In this document: piece after piece, positions 1 to 7,466 of the stretch
Numbering within the stretch: the first letter of the stretch is position 1
Layout of the letters: every line of letters starts with the position of its first letter
Assembly: GCA_904393845.1 (NCBI GenBank)
Contig: CAJFNB010000001.1
Location: 124,001-188,000 of the forward strand
Reading direction: 5' to 3'
From: Alloclostridium intestinigallinarum
GTDB lineage: Bacteria > Bacillota > Clostridia > Christensenellales > UBA3700
DNA length: 64,000 bases
Position numbers and translations under genes: made by a program
Notes under the pieces: model-generated
The model's database searches: none
The model's input: only the letters and a program-made list of their open reading frames with translations
Told to the model about the DNA's origin: nothing

Positions 1-129
1 CGTTCCATACATAAGCAAGGGTGTATAGATTGCCCCGTTTTCGCAGCAATGCTTAATCAGTTATATACTTTTGAGGAAATTATGGAGGAAGAGAATGGAA
101 TTCACGAACCCGATACAGGAAGCAATTAA
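1..129 (+). CDS. C-terminal fragment of an unidentified mobile-element protein
   Basis: The first frame of the window is open from the left edge to a TAA at 127-129, giving the last 42 residues of a protein that starts outside. The visible part holds a GCIDCPVF motif, a possible half zinc site, followed by an acidic helix. It overlaps the next gene by 35 bases, which suggests translational coupling. Overlapping recombinase genes occur in multi-recombinase transposons such as Tn554, so it may be a partner recombinase, but nothing in the fragment proves this. Confidence 0.4.
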   Translation, partial: RSIHKQGCIDCPVFAAMLNQLYTFEEIMEEENGIHEPDTGSN

Positions 130-1093
130 CAATTCATTATCGGCAGCTCCTCTTATCGCAGCCCTTTCATGTGTATATGATGAAAACGAAGAAGACAAGA
201 TAAAACGTCTAGAATTTCAACTTCAACAACTCACGACAGAACTTGCAGCTGAACGAAAATTGCGTTACGACATTGAACAAAAATACGAGGAATTAAAGGC
301 TGAAATGGAGAGAATGAAACAGAAAAAGTGCAAAAAAAATACACAATCGGAGAAGCCCACAGAATATAATCCTTATAAATCAGATGGAAAACTCAAGGCT
401 CGCCCCGCGGAGTCTATCCGCTCATATGAAGACTTCGTAGCTATTCAGCAATATTTTCTTGAGCGAAATAAGATACGCGACTGGGCATTATGGACGGTAG
501 GTGTATGCCTCGGTGTAAGAATCTCAGATTTGCTCTCGCTTAAAGTTAAACACGTTCTCAAGAGCCCGCGCGTATTTAGAGAACGTGTTACAATCATAGA
601 ACAAAAAACTTCAAAAGCTAACAATTGTTTGATAACCGAAGCGGTGGTTGATGCTTTAACGAGATATTTCGACAGTATTAAATGGAAATTCTCTCTTGAA
701 GACTACCTCTTTCCCAGCAAAAAAACGGGAGGAAAGATGTATGAAGAATACGGGTGGAAAATTATTTCCGACGCCGGTAAGGCTCTTAATCTACCAATAG
801 TAATTGGCTCCCATACAATGCGAAAATCTTTCGCCAATATAGCTGCATGCGTGGATCATACCACGGTGGATATGAATTCAATAACAAAAATACAAGGTCT
901 GTTAAACCATTCGAACCAACAGACAACCCTTAAATATTTGGGGACATATCAGCGTATGTTTGACGCCGCTAGGGTGGCTGTCAGTGATTTCGTGCTTGGG
1001 AAAACCGATGTGCATGAACTACTCGCCGGGGACACTTATAATATGGAAGACATTTTTAATAAACTCGATGACATTGAATCAAGGCTTAAATAG
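95..1093 (+). CDS. Tyrosine recombinase with N-terminal coiled coil
   Basis: This 332-residue protein is a DNA breaking-rejoining enzyme. Residues of about 35-80 form a charged coiled coil. The C-terminal half carries the tyrosine recombinase signature: Arg in GVRISD near 141, Lys in EQKTSK, HTMR near 240, and LLNHS followed by Tyr in LKYLG near 281. The ATG at 95 was chosen because GGAGG lies six bases upstream; an in-frame TTG at 71 is less likely. The coiled coil instead of a usual arm-binding domain is odd and may mediate pairing with a partner recombinase. It lies in an AT-rich block ending in a second, unrelated integrase, so it is probably part of an integrative element. Family assignment is firm, role is inferred. 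Confidence 0.8.
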   Translation: MEFTNPIQEAINNSLSAAPLIAALSCVYDENEEDKIKRLEFQLQQLTTELAAERKLRYDIEQKYEELKAEMERMKQKKCKKNTQSEKPTEYNPYKSDGKLKARPAESIRSYEDFVAIQQYFLERNKIRDWALWTVGVCLGVRISDLLSLKVKHVLKSPRVFRERVTIIEQKTSKANNCLITEAVVDALTRYFDSIKWKFSLEDYLFPSKKTGGKMYEEYGWKIISDAGKALNLPIVIGSHTMRKSFANIAACVDHTTVDMNSITKIQGLLNHSNQQTTLKYLGTYQRMFDAARVAVSDFVLGKTDVHELLAGDTYNMEDIFNKLDDIESRLK

Positions 1094-1121
1094 AGCTTGC
1101 CACAAAAGGAGTGAAAGACAG

Positions 1122-1490
1122 ATGAACGCTGCAAAAATAAAGAGGTATTATCACTTACTTAACTATCACAAGAGAATGGGGCATGACCTCTCCCGTAATG
1201 AGTTCGCAATTGAAGAAAAGCGGGAGTTTAGGCGTGCTTTACGCGAGGACAAATCCCCCGAAGTTAAGGTTTTTTGTTCTGACTTCGAATATGGGTCGTG
1301 GTATCATTTGTACGACATACCTTTTGACGGTACGAAAGAGGAGTTGCTCGAAGAACTTTGGCAAAATGCGCCGCGATACGAGTATTGCACTTATGATTGT
1401 AGCGGGCAGGTTTTTACCGAATGGTTCAAGGTTGCCCATGTCCGTAATAATGTGTACCGAGTCCTTGAAAAAATTGCGCGAGACATATAA
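1122..1490 (+). CDS. Hypothetical protein of the integrative element
   Basis: This 122-residue soluble protein begins with a basic helical stretch and ends in a mixed region rich in Tyr, Trp and acidic residues. AAAGGAG lies 10-16 bases before the ATG. No known domain is recognised. It follows the recombinase by 28 bases on the same strand and is probably co-transcribed. Such small proteins of unknown role are typical cargo of conjugative or mobilisable elements in Clostridia; no function can be assigned. Confidence 0.6.
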   Translation: MNAAKIKRYYHLLNYHKRMGHDLSRNEFAIEEKREFRRALREDKSPEVKVFCSDFEYGSWYHLYDIPFDGTKEELLEELWQNAPRYEYCTYDCSGQVFTEWFKVAHVRNNVYRVLEKIARDI

Positions 1491-1535
1491 AACAAGCCCC
1501 GTGCGTAGGGCAAAAGGCACGCGAAGGAGTTAAAA

Positions 1536-1862
1536 ATGAAAGTAGCAGAAATGAACGAGAGGCAGAAAAAGGCATTTTACAACATCAAGTACGCGGCATA
1601 CGACTTGCTGGGCGGTTTGGAAAACACAATGCTTGACTATCCAGAAGATAGCGAAGAATACAAGAGCGCAAAAGAGTTGCTTGGCAATCACGAGGCGCTT
1701 GTTCAAGAGCTTTATCAAAGAGCCACAAGTGCAGTATTTAGCTATGACGGCGCGGTGTGGTTTGGTAAGCCAGCGGAAATGTTTATTAGGGATATAAACT
1801 TTTGCGGCAAAGCGTGGCTAATGGAGCGTTGCGAAGCGCGCATATGCAAAGAAGGGTACTAA
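1536..1862 (+). CDS. Hypothetical helical protein of the integrative element
   Basis: This 108-residue protein has an N-terminal helical half and a C-terminal half with two Cys near the end. It has a good ribosome site, GAAGGAG followed by TTAAAA. The 34 bases covering this site and the start are almost duplicated before the next small gene at 1912. No domain is recognised. It sits in a string of small same-strand genes of the AT-rich element and resembles ICE or phage accessory proteins in size and context only. Confidence 0.6.
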   Translation: MKVAEMNERQKKAFYNIKYAAYDLLGGLENTMLDYPEDSEEYKSAKELLGNHEALVQELYQRATSAVFSYDGAVWFGKPAEMFIRDINFCGKAWLMERCEARICKEGY

Positions 1863-1911
1863 GAAACAACCGCCCCGCCCGTCGGGCGAAAGGCATGCAA
1901 GGGAGTTAAAA

Positions 1912-2076
1912 ATGAAAACGTGTATCTCTGAAAATTGCCCCTATATAGACATTTGCAAACATTACAATTTTTCGATTGATCACGAGAATGAATGCTCGGT
2001 GCGAAAAAAAATAACTGAATTAGCCAAAAAAGAAATGCAAAACAGCACCGCGCGTCGGGATAAACGCGAGCAATAA
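1912..2076 (+). CDS. Small cysteine-containing protein, 54 residues
   Basis: A 54-codon frame starts at ATG 1912 behind GGGAG and ends with TAA at 2074-2076. It has four Cys, three in the first 16 residues (spacings CX4C and CX5C) and one at about 28, then a basic, helical, polar tail. The Cys pattern suggests metal binding. The initiation region is nearly the same as that of the preceding gene, which argues that it is translated. No family is recognised. Confidence 0.5.
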   Translation: MKTCISENCPYIDICKHYNFSIDHENECSVRKKITELAKKEMQNSTARRDKREQ

Positions 2077-2134
2077 GGGTGGAGATGAACAAAATTAAGA
2101 AAATAAGAAAAGTAAGGAAGATGAAGAGGTTTTT

Positions 2135-2575
2135 ATGAATATAGAAAAAGACGGAAAACGCTTTTGTATAGAATTCGATCCTATGTTATTTACCGATATA
2201 GAGTTTTCTAAAGACGGTATTTCCGGGCGGTATGATTTGGGAATATTAAAAACTAAATACCCATACGAATTTGAAAACTCGATAGACTTATACATACACG
2301 CCAGAATGACATTGGATGCAATTTACCCAAATGGATTTCTAGGTATAGTAGAAAATACTAAGAAGTCGGACAAAACAAAAATATCCTATGTGGATGCAAA
2401 ATTATCTTTTACTATTTCGGAAACAGAACGATTCGCTTGTGTCGCTCTCAGACAGGTATGTGAACGCTTCTCTCCCGAAACTCACTCTAAAACACTTTCT
2501 CACAATTCAACACACACTGAGTGCCCACCGCTGAAATATTTACCGATTTCAACATCAAAAGAAATTTGTAAATAA
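2135..2575 (+). CDS. Hypothetical protein of the integrative element
   Basis: This 146-residue soluble protein has a beta-rich first half and a Ser/Thr/His-rich tail. GGAAGATGAAGAGG precedes the start. A 17-codon frame at 2085-2138 overlaps its ATG as TTATGA and could couple translation, but that frame is weakly supported. No domain is recognised. Codon use is AT-rich like the rest of 1-4417. Confidence 0.5.
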   Translation: MNIEKDGKRFCIEFDPMLFTDIEFSKDGISGRYDLGILKTKYPYEFENSIDLYIHARMTLDAIYPNGFLGIVENTKKSDKTKISYVDAKLSFTISETERFACVALRQVCERFSPETHSKTLSHNSTHTECPPLKYLPISTSKEICK

Positions 2576-2678
2576 TTTGTAAACCGTGAGACTCACTTCT
2601 TGCTTTCGGGGCTTTTTGGGTGTATTATATAATTGCTCAAAACAAAGCCCCGGGATAAACATTCTCGGAGGTATAAAT

Positions 2679-2924
2679 TTGGACAAAACAGTTTATATAG
2701 ATGATGATTTTTTTGATTTCGACAGTAACGAAGAACTGAAATCGGAAGTCAAGCTTGTTTTTAAGAGCGGTGCTACCTTTGATTTCAAAACCCAATTGTG
2801 TCCAATAGAATTTGCTGCACTATGGAAAACCCACGGGAGAACTCTTACTCTATGGGTAAACGGAGACATAATTTTCATCCGTAAAAAGGATGTCACTTTC
2901 TATAATGTAACTCCTATAACATAA
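2679..2924 (+). CDS. Small hypothetical protein with TTG start
   Basis: The frame can be opened upstream, but the best start is TTG at 2679, seven bases after a strong GGAGG (2667-2671). This gives 81 residues: an acidic N-terminus (DDDFFDFDSNEE), then a predicted all-beta fold with a WVNGDIIFI strand. No known family is recognised. It lies between an unknown gene and the excisionase-like gene, all on the plus strand, so it belongs to the integration module or its cargo. Confidence 0.5.
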   Translation: MDKTVYIDDDFFDFDSNEELKSEVKLVFKSGATFDFKTQLCPIEFAALWKTHGRTLTLWVNGDIIFIRKKDVTFYNVTPIT

Positions 2925-2976
2925 TTTCCGGACATGAAAAATGCTTCGCTACTCTTTTGTGGAGGATACATATCGA

Positions 2977-3207
2977 ATGAAAGGGGTTGAAGAGCCTATG
3001 CTTTATACTGTAGAAGAAGTAGCGCAAACACTTAAAACAAATGTCGATTACGTTTATAAATTACTCCGCTCAGGAATACTTCCTTTTTTGAAAATAGGTC
3101 GTTACAAAGTCAGGCGTGAGGCATTATCTGATTTTCTTGCAAGCTACGAAGGCAAAGACTTGTCCGACCCTTTTCATGTAAAGGAGGTTATTTATGGCGA
3201 AAGTTAA
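2977..3207 (+). CDS. Excisionase-like HTH protein
   Basis: This protein of about 76 residues has the MerR-like winged HTH of excisionase-family binders: YTVEEVAQTL for the first helix, then YVYKLLRSGILPFLKIG and RYKVRREAL for the recognition helix and wing. GGAGG lies 11 bases before ATG 2977; an ATG at 2998 behind AGGGG would also work. Its 3' end overlaps the integrase start by 14 bases, the usual xis-int arrangement. By family it would bend DNA at the attachment site and direct the integrase toward excision. Confidence 0.75.
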   Translation: MKGVEEPMLYTVEEVAQTLKTNVDYVYKLLRSGILPFLKIGRYKVRREALSDFLASYEGKDLSDPFHVKEVIYGES

Positions 3208-4417
3208 TGTCCGTGATCGTAACAAAAACAGAGCTGGACGTAAACCGAATTGGGAATATCGTTTTGAGGTGGGGGGAGTTGGCGGACACCGTAAACAATT
3301 TTCCAAAAGTGGGTTTAACACAAAACGCGAGGCGTTAGAAGCAGGTGCTAAAGCATTATCTGAATATTGCGATGGCAACTTAATCAATCCTACAGAAATC
3401 AGCATGAGTGATTTCCTCGATGAGTGGTTCGAAAAAGATTGCAAGGCACATATAAAAATAACGTCTCGAGAAACTTACGCAAGCGCAATCAAATTATATT
3501 TAAAGCCCTTGCTTGGAGCATATAAGGTAAAATGGATTACTCCAATCATACTCCAAGATTTTGCCAACAAGATAGGAACCATGGGGCTTTCCAAGTCTCG
3601 CATAAACTGCATATTAGCTGTTTTAACCGATGCTTTAGACTATGCTGTTTTTCCTGCCGGCATTATTAAAAACAACCCTGTAAGGTATATCAAAAAGCCC
3701 ATAGGGAAAACTGCACACAAGAGAAAACCCTTATCCTTCGCTGATTTTTCAAAAATAGAAGCCCTGTTCCCTTTTGGAACAAAGTATCATATCCTTCTTG
3801 AGCTGGGCTGGAATTGTGGACTGAGAATATCCGAAGCATTGGGGGTGACTTGGGATGACATAGATTTAAAAAATGGTATTATCCATATCGAACATCAATA
3901 TATATCGAAGTCATCTCTCTTGTTATCCCCAAAATATGGTTCTACCCGAGACATAAAAATTAGCGAACGTCTTCTTCAGATACTTATCGAAGAGTTTCAT
4001 CGACAAGAGACTAATAAGGAGAAATACGGTAACCTTTATACGTTGTATTACGGCAGGTATAAAACTATTGCGGGAGAGGAAGCAATTATCGTTACCGACA
4101 AAGTAACTGGCGACAACAGAGAATTAAAGTTTGTTTGTGTTGATGAAAATGGTGAAAAGGTGTCTCCAGGGGGAATAACGCATATGTCCAAAAAAATCAA
4201 GAAAACTCTTGGTTTCGATTTTGAATACCACTCTCTTAGGCATAGTCACGCAACTATTTTAATAGATAATGGAGCTAATCCGAAGGCAGTACAACATAGG
4301 CTTGGGCATAAAGACATAAGAACAACATTAAATATCTATGTTCACGCAACGGATAAAATGGCAAGTGAGTCTGTAGATATATTTGAAAAGGCAGTAAATA
4401 GGGCTACACTTACTTAA
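3194..4417 (+). CDS. int: Tn916-type tyrosine integrase
   Basis: This 407-residue integrase has an N-terminal arm-type DNA-binding domain (residues 1-60), a SAM-like core-binding domain (about 70-160) and the catalytic domain. Catalytic residues are visible: Arg in CGLRISEAL, HSLRHSHA (HxxR), LGHKDIRTT with the second His, and the nucleophile Tyr in LNIYVH. It is the last gene of the AT-rich module; a gap of about 600 bases with repeats separates it from rpsR. An int at the edge with xis before it indicates that one end of the element lies just downstream, although no duplicated attachment core can be identified from this window alone. Confidence 0.92.
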   Translation: MAKVNVRDRNKNRAGRKPNWEYRFEVGGVGGHRKQFSKSGFNTKREALEAGAKALSEYCDGNLINPTEISMSDFLDEWFEKDCKAHIKITSRETYASAIKLYLKPLLGAYKVKWITPIILQDFANKIGTMGLSKSRINCILAVLTDALDYAVFPAGIIKNNPVRYIKKPIGKTAHKRKPLSFADFSKIEALFPFGTKYHILLELGWNCGLRISEALGVTWDDIDLKNGIIHIEHQYISKSSLLLSPKYGSTRDIKISERLLQILIEEFHRQETNKEKYGNLYTLYYGRYKTIAGEEAIIVTDKVTGDNRELKFVCVDENGEKVSPGGITHMSKKIKKTLGFDFEYHSLRHSHATILIDNGANPKAVQHRLGHKDIRTTLNIYVHATDKMASESVDIFEKAVNRATLT

Positions 4418-4529
4418 ACTCCATTCAGGAGAATGTAAGATTTTTGTAAAATGTAAACAGACTCCCTTGACAACGACAGTCTACATGATTATAATCCCAC
4501 TAGGCTGGCTCTAAGAAAAGACTATAGCG

Positions 4530-4568
4530 TGTCCACGGAGTAAAAAAAGCGTGGACAATTCGTGGACA
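4530..4568. promoter_or_regulatory. Candidate integrase arm sites or operator: TGTCCACG inverted and direct repeats
   Basis: TGTCCACG (4530-4537) is the exact inverse of CGTGGACA at 4550-4557, and CGTGGACA occurs again at 4561-4568. Three copies within 39 bases, 113 bases after the integrase stop, suggest protein binding. Int/Xis arm-type binding or an end-of-element site is inferred from position only. Confidence 0.4.
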
Positions 4569-4730
4569 AACTCAGGAAAATTGAACACAAATATATAGTT
4601 AAATTCAAGTTTTCAAACATATAGATATGATTTTCTGAGAATATCAATTGAAACAAAGCAAAAGCGCGGTTTTGCTTCGCTTATATATTATAATTGTTCC
4701 ACCTTGTAAAAAACCTCAACAAAACGCACC

Positions 4731-4805
4731 GGAAGCGCTGTGCGCTTCACCACTGATTACTCTTTGAAGTAACAAAACGGAATTTCTAAGCAAATATCTT
4801 CGCAA
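4731..4805 (+). repeat. R2 repeat copy A
   Basis: The hairpin GGAAGCGCTGTGCGCTTC (4731-4748) is followed by TTGAA (4764-4768), 29 bases, then CTTCGCAA (4798-4805). The same layout recurs at six other sites in this window. It is followed directly by the R1 block at 4841. Confidence 0.7.
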
Positions 4806-4840
4806 TACCCTTAATTTTCACCTTGTTAAACGCCGCAACC

Positions 4841-4966
4841 AAACGCACCGCGAAGAAGTGCCCTAATGCTAGGAAAGGCAATCTTTTTGCGAGCGAGCGT
4901 ACTAGGCGTACGTGACTGAGGAAAAAGTTGGCTTGACACCGCAGGAGGGTGCTTATGCGCGGTGCC
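4841..4966 (+). repeat. R1 structured repeat block, copy A
   Basis: This is a 126-base block from AAACGCACCGC to GCGCGGTGCC whose ends pair (GCACCGC with GCGGTGC). The core has CGTACT and GGCGTACGTGACTGAG. A clearly related block lies on the minus strand at 7212-7338. Both follow an R2 unit and both lie between convergent genes. Confidence 0.7.
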
Positions 4967-4975
4967 CTCGAAAAA

Positions 4976-5007
4976 AGAGAGGAAGCCTTGCCTCCTCTCT
5001 TTTTTTA
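4976..5007 (-). terminator. Terminator of the rpsF-ssb-rpsR operon
   Basis: GAGAGGA and TCCTCTC arms with A and T runs on both sides form a bidirectional intrinsic terminator 22 bases after the rpsR stop. Confidence 0.8.
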
Positions 5008-5028
5008 CAATATACGTTAATCTAAGGG

Positions 5029-5289
5029 TTAGTCTGCTACATAAGGCAGCAACGCCATAACCCTTGCTCTCTTGATTGCTTCGGCAACCATGCGCTGGTG
5101 TCTGGCGCAGGTACCGGTCATGCGGCGGGGCATAATCTTGCCGCTTTCGGTGATGTATCTGCGCAGCTTGGCGACGTCCTTGTAGTCGATTTCGTCAACT
5201 TTGTCCACACAGAAATTGCAAACCTTCTTATGGGGTACCCTTTTGGCAGGGCGTGCCGGTTTTACAACCTTTTCTTTTTCTTCAGCCAT
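5029..5289 (-). CDS. rpsR: Ribosomal protein bS18
   Basis: This 86-residue small-subunit protein binds 16S rRNA in the platform as a heterodimer with bS6. The basic N-terminus is followed by the S18 core: KVCNFCVDKVDEIDYKDV, LRRYITESGKIMPRRMTGTCARHQR, then an IKRAR helix. Two Cys in CNFC and one in TCARHQ resemble zinc-type S18 but the fourth is missing. AAGGAG precedes the ATG. It is the last gene of rpsF-ssb-rpsR, the usual order in Bacillota. Confidence 0.97.
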   Translation of the reverse strand: MAEEKEKVVKPARPAKRVPHKKVCNFCVDKVDEIDYKDVAKLRRYITESGKIMPRRMTGTCARHQRMVAEAIKRARVMALLPYVAD

Positions 5290-5305
5290 TTTATTTTACT
5301 CCTTA

Positions 5306-5734
5306 TTAGAACGGAAGGTCGTCGTCGTCCACGGGCGTGAGGTCCTGGACGGGACGGGGCGCTTCCCTGCGAGCGGGCGCTTCGTGATAGTTATTGTTTT
5401 CGCCGCCGCTCCTGTCGCCGCCGGAAGGCAAAAATTCCACTTCGTCCGCCACCACGTCGACAGCCTGTCTGCGCGAGCCGTCCTGGGCTTCGTAATTGCG
5501 GATTTGTATGGAACCGCTTACCGCGACTTTTCTGCCCTTGCTGAGGACCTTGCCGCAGGATTCGGCAACGCCTCTCCAGGTTACTACGTTAAAAAAGTCG
5601 GTGTTATTGTTGTTGTCGTCCCTGGAAAAACGACGGTTGACCGCGATAGCGAACCTGCACATGGGAATACCGCTGGCAGTAGTGCTCACTTCCGGATCTC
5701 TCGTCAGATTTCCAATCAAAAATACTTTGTTCAT
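5306..5734 (-). CDS. ssb: Single-stranded DNA-binding protein
   Basis: This 142-residue protein coats single-stranded DNA in replication and repair. The OB fold covers residues 1-105 with the usual start MNKVFLIGNLTRDPE and motif FFNVVTWRG. A Gly/Asn/Arg-rich linker leads to the C-terminal DDDDLPF tip that binds partner proteins. It sits between rpsF and rpsR with a GAGGG ribosome site; co-transcription with ribosomal genes is the normal arrangement. Confidence 0.97.
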   Translation of the reverse strand: MNKVFLIGNLTRDPEVSTTASGIPMCRFAIAVNRRFSRDDNNNNTDFFNVVTWRGVAESCGKVLSKGRKVAVSGSIQIRNYEAQDGSRRQAVDVVADEVEFLPSGGDRSGGENNNYHEAPARREAPRPVQDLTPVDDDDLPF

Positions 5735-5743
5735 TTTTCCCTC

Positions 5744-6025
5744 TTACTTTCTTACCGTCATGATTCGGACGGTTTCGTCCATTATGCGTACAAGTCTGTC
5801 CAACTCCGCGGGAACGGAAGCGGGCGCATTGAAGTTCATAAGAACGTAGTAGCCTTCGTTTTTGAAGTTGATGGGATAAGCGTATTTGCGCATGCCCCAC
5901 TTGTCCACGTTCAGCACTTCGCCGCCGCTTGCCGTAACGGCTTCACTGAGCTTGTCGATGACAGCCTGCTTGCCTTCGTCGGTAACGTCTTTGTCGATAA
6001 TGTAAAGCGCTTCGTACTTGTTCAT
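5744..6025 (-). CDS. rpsF: Ribosomal protein bS6
   Basis: This 93-residue protein pairs with bS18 on the 30S platform. It shows the ferredoxin-like S6 pattern: YEALYIIDKDV at the start, the KWGMRKYAYPI strand, and LDRLVRIMDETVRIM near the end. GGAGGT precedes the ATG. It opens the three-gene operon, with a promoter at 6101-6129 and a leader of about 70 bases. Confidence 0.97.
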   Translation of the reverse strand: MNKYEALYIIDKDVTDEGKQAVIDKLSEAVTASGGEVLNVDKWGMRKYAYPINFKNEGYYVLMNFNAPASVPAELDRLVRIMDETVRIMTVRK

Positions 6026-6100
6026 AGTCTACCTCCTTTTGGTCTTACGTCCCCCGCACCTGACGCGGGAGCAAGGAATCGCCTTATGCGATGTGTAATA

Positions 6101-6129
6101 AATATACCACACGAATTGCGCAAAGTAAA
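6101..6129 (-). promoter_or_regulatory. Promoter of rpsF-ssb-rpsR
   Basis: TTTACT (6124-6129) and TATATT (6101-6106) are 17 bases apart on the minus strand. The leader between 6026 and about 6095 can fold CCCGC-GCGGG (6051-6072). In other bacteria rpsF leaders bind S6:S18; this may be such a site, but the diagnostic motif could not be confirmed. Confidence 0.6.
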
Positions 6130-6202
6130 GCAAAATGAGCAAATTTTCCCCTCTTTTTTGCCGTAAATTGCGCGTAATATATGCCGTACGCCGAAAAAAC
6201 AT

Positions 6203-6231
6203 TTGATATTGCCGCCGATTTATTGTATAAT
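6203..6231 (+). promoter_or_regulatory. Promoter of the DegV gene
   Basis: TTGATA (6203-6208), 17-base spacer and TATAAT (6226-6231), followed by CAGGAGG before the ATG at 6257. Confidence 0.8.
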
Positions 6232-6256
6232 GTGAAAAAACAGGAGGATCATTACA

Positions 6257-7120
6257 ATGAGCATATATATTTTTACCGAAATTACCGCCGATTACCCGAA
6301 GGACTGTCCCGGAAAAGATCTGACCGTTCTGCCCATGACGGTAAGCATAGGCGACGATTCTTACGACAATATCACCACGTTCATCTCGCCCAAGGAATTT
6401 TACGAGCGTATGCAGGCGGGCGCGCTTACGAATACCGCGATGGTACAGCCTTATATAGCGAAAGAGGCTTTTGAAGAAAAGCTCAAAGAAGGTTACGACG
6501 TGCTTTACGTCGGGTTTTCTTCCGCGCTTTCGGGCACTTATGCCGGCTGTGCGCGCGTAATAGCGGAACTCGCCGGGGAATATCCCGACCGCAAGATAGC
6601 CGCCGTGGATTCTCTCAACGCGAGCGCGGGCGAAGGTCTGCTTTTGTGGTATACCGTTCAAAAGCGCGACGAAGGCGCTTCTTTCGAAGAACTCGTCGAA
6701 TACGTAAAGAATCTTGTTCCCAAAACCGTGGCGCTGTTCACGGTTGACGATCTGCGCCACCTCGCGCGCCTGGGCAGATGTTCCAAGGCTTCGGCAATGA
6801 TAGGCACGGCGATGCAGATAAAACCCGTACTGCACGTGGACGACGAAGGCAGACTCATGCCCTACACCAAAGTAATATCCCGCAAAAAGGCGCTGAAAGC
6901 TCTGGTTGACGGCATGGAAGAACGTATGCTGCCCAAAGAAGATCAGAAGAAAGTGTTCATAGGTCACGGCGCGTGCTATGAAGACGCCCTTTTGGTCAAA
7001 AAACTCATAGAAGACAGACTGGACGTGCACACCGTGGAGATATGCGATATAGGTCCCGTCATAGGCGCGCATACCAATGCGGGAGTTGTTGCCTTATTCT
7101 TCCTGGGAAAAAATAAATAA
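6257..7120 (+). CDS. DegV family fatty-acid-binding protein
   Basis: This 287-residue DegV/FakB-type protein binds a fatty acid and, with a FakA kinase, presents it for phosphorylation in lipid synthesis. The N-terminal domain shows IFTEITADYP and an SSALSGTY motif near residue 95; the C-terminal domain has VDDLRHLARLGRCSKA and ends in the GPVIGAHTNAGVVALFF region that contacts the ligand. It has its own consensus promoter and is followed by an intrinsic terminator, so it is monocistronic. No kinase gene is near. Confidence 0.93.
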   Translation: MSIYIFTEITADYPKDCPGKDLTVLPMTVSIGDDSYDNITTFISPKEFYERMQAGALTNTAMVQPYIAKEAFEEKLKEGYDVLYVGFSSALSGTYAGCARVIAELAGEYPDRKIAAVDSLNASAGEGLLLWYTVQKRDEGASFEELVEYVKNLVPKTVALFTVDDLRHLARLGRCSKASAMIGTAMQIKPVLHVDDEGRLMPYTKVISRKKALKALVDGMEERMLPKEDQKKVFIGHGACYEDALLVKKLIEDRLDVHTVEICDIGPVIGAHTNAGVVALFFLGKNK

Positions 7121-7152
7121 TATATAGGCGAAAACCGTTAATTCAAAAATAT

Positions 7153-7188
7153 ACGGGCGGCAAACAATTTTGCCGTCCGTAATTTTTT
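7153..7188 (+). terminator. Terminator of the DegV gene
   Basis: ACGGGCGGCAAA (7153-7164) pairs with TTTTGCCGTCCGT (7168-7180), followed by a T run. Confidence 0.85.
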
Positions 7189-7211
7189 CATACACTTTTT
7201 CCGCCCACGAA

Positions 7212-7338
7212 GGCACCGCATATAAGGCGCGTGATACTTTGTCAAAGCAGTTTTTTTCTCAGGTTACGTACGCCGAGTACGCGCCCATCGCAAAAAACTA
7301 CTTTTCCTCGTCTGACACGCCTTCTCTGCGGTGCGTTT
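7212..7338 (-). repeat. R1 structured repeat block, copy B
   Basis: Read on the minus strand it starts AAACGCACCGC and ends GCGGTGCC, with a core carrying CGTACT and GGCGTACGTAACCTGAG. It matches copy A (4841-4966) along its length with many substitutions. It lies between the convergent DegV gene and trpA. Confidence 0.7.
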
Positions 7339-7372
7339 CAGCACGGCTACAAAGCGGTATAAATCAAAAGCA

Positions 7373-7464
7373 TTGCGAAGATAATACTATAAAATCATAT
7401 TTTTGTTACTTCAAGGCGGTTAAGGGTGCGGCGGCTCGCCGCGGGTGGAGCGTCCCACGCTCCC
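7373..7464 (-). repeat. R2 repeat copy B at the end of the trp operon
   Basis: On the minus strand the hairpin GGGAGCGTGGGACGCTCC begins three bases after the trpA stop, then TTGAA (7410-7414 complement), 29 bases and CTTCGCAA (7373-7380 complement). The hairpin may end trp transcription, although it lacks a T run. The remaining bases between DegV and trpA hold no gene. Confidence 0.7.
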
Positions 7465-7466
7465 GG

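Larger units (their letters stand above)
4418..5028. other. Convergent intergenic region after int
   Basis: No gene is seen here. It holds a cluster of CGTGGACA motifs (4530-4568), an AT-rich stretch, a composite repeat (4731-4966) and the rpsR terminator. The switch from AT-rich element sequence to host sequence falls inside it, so an attachment site is likely nearby. Confidence 0.6.

Noticed and set aside
2085..2138. A 17-codon leader peptide overlapping the gene at 2135
   Set aside because: GGTGGAG touches the ATG with no spacing and the peptide is only basic; too weak to list as a gene.
4440..4530. tRNA gene as attachment site of the integrase
   Set aside because: No cloverleaf with intact arms could be formed on either strand.
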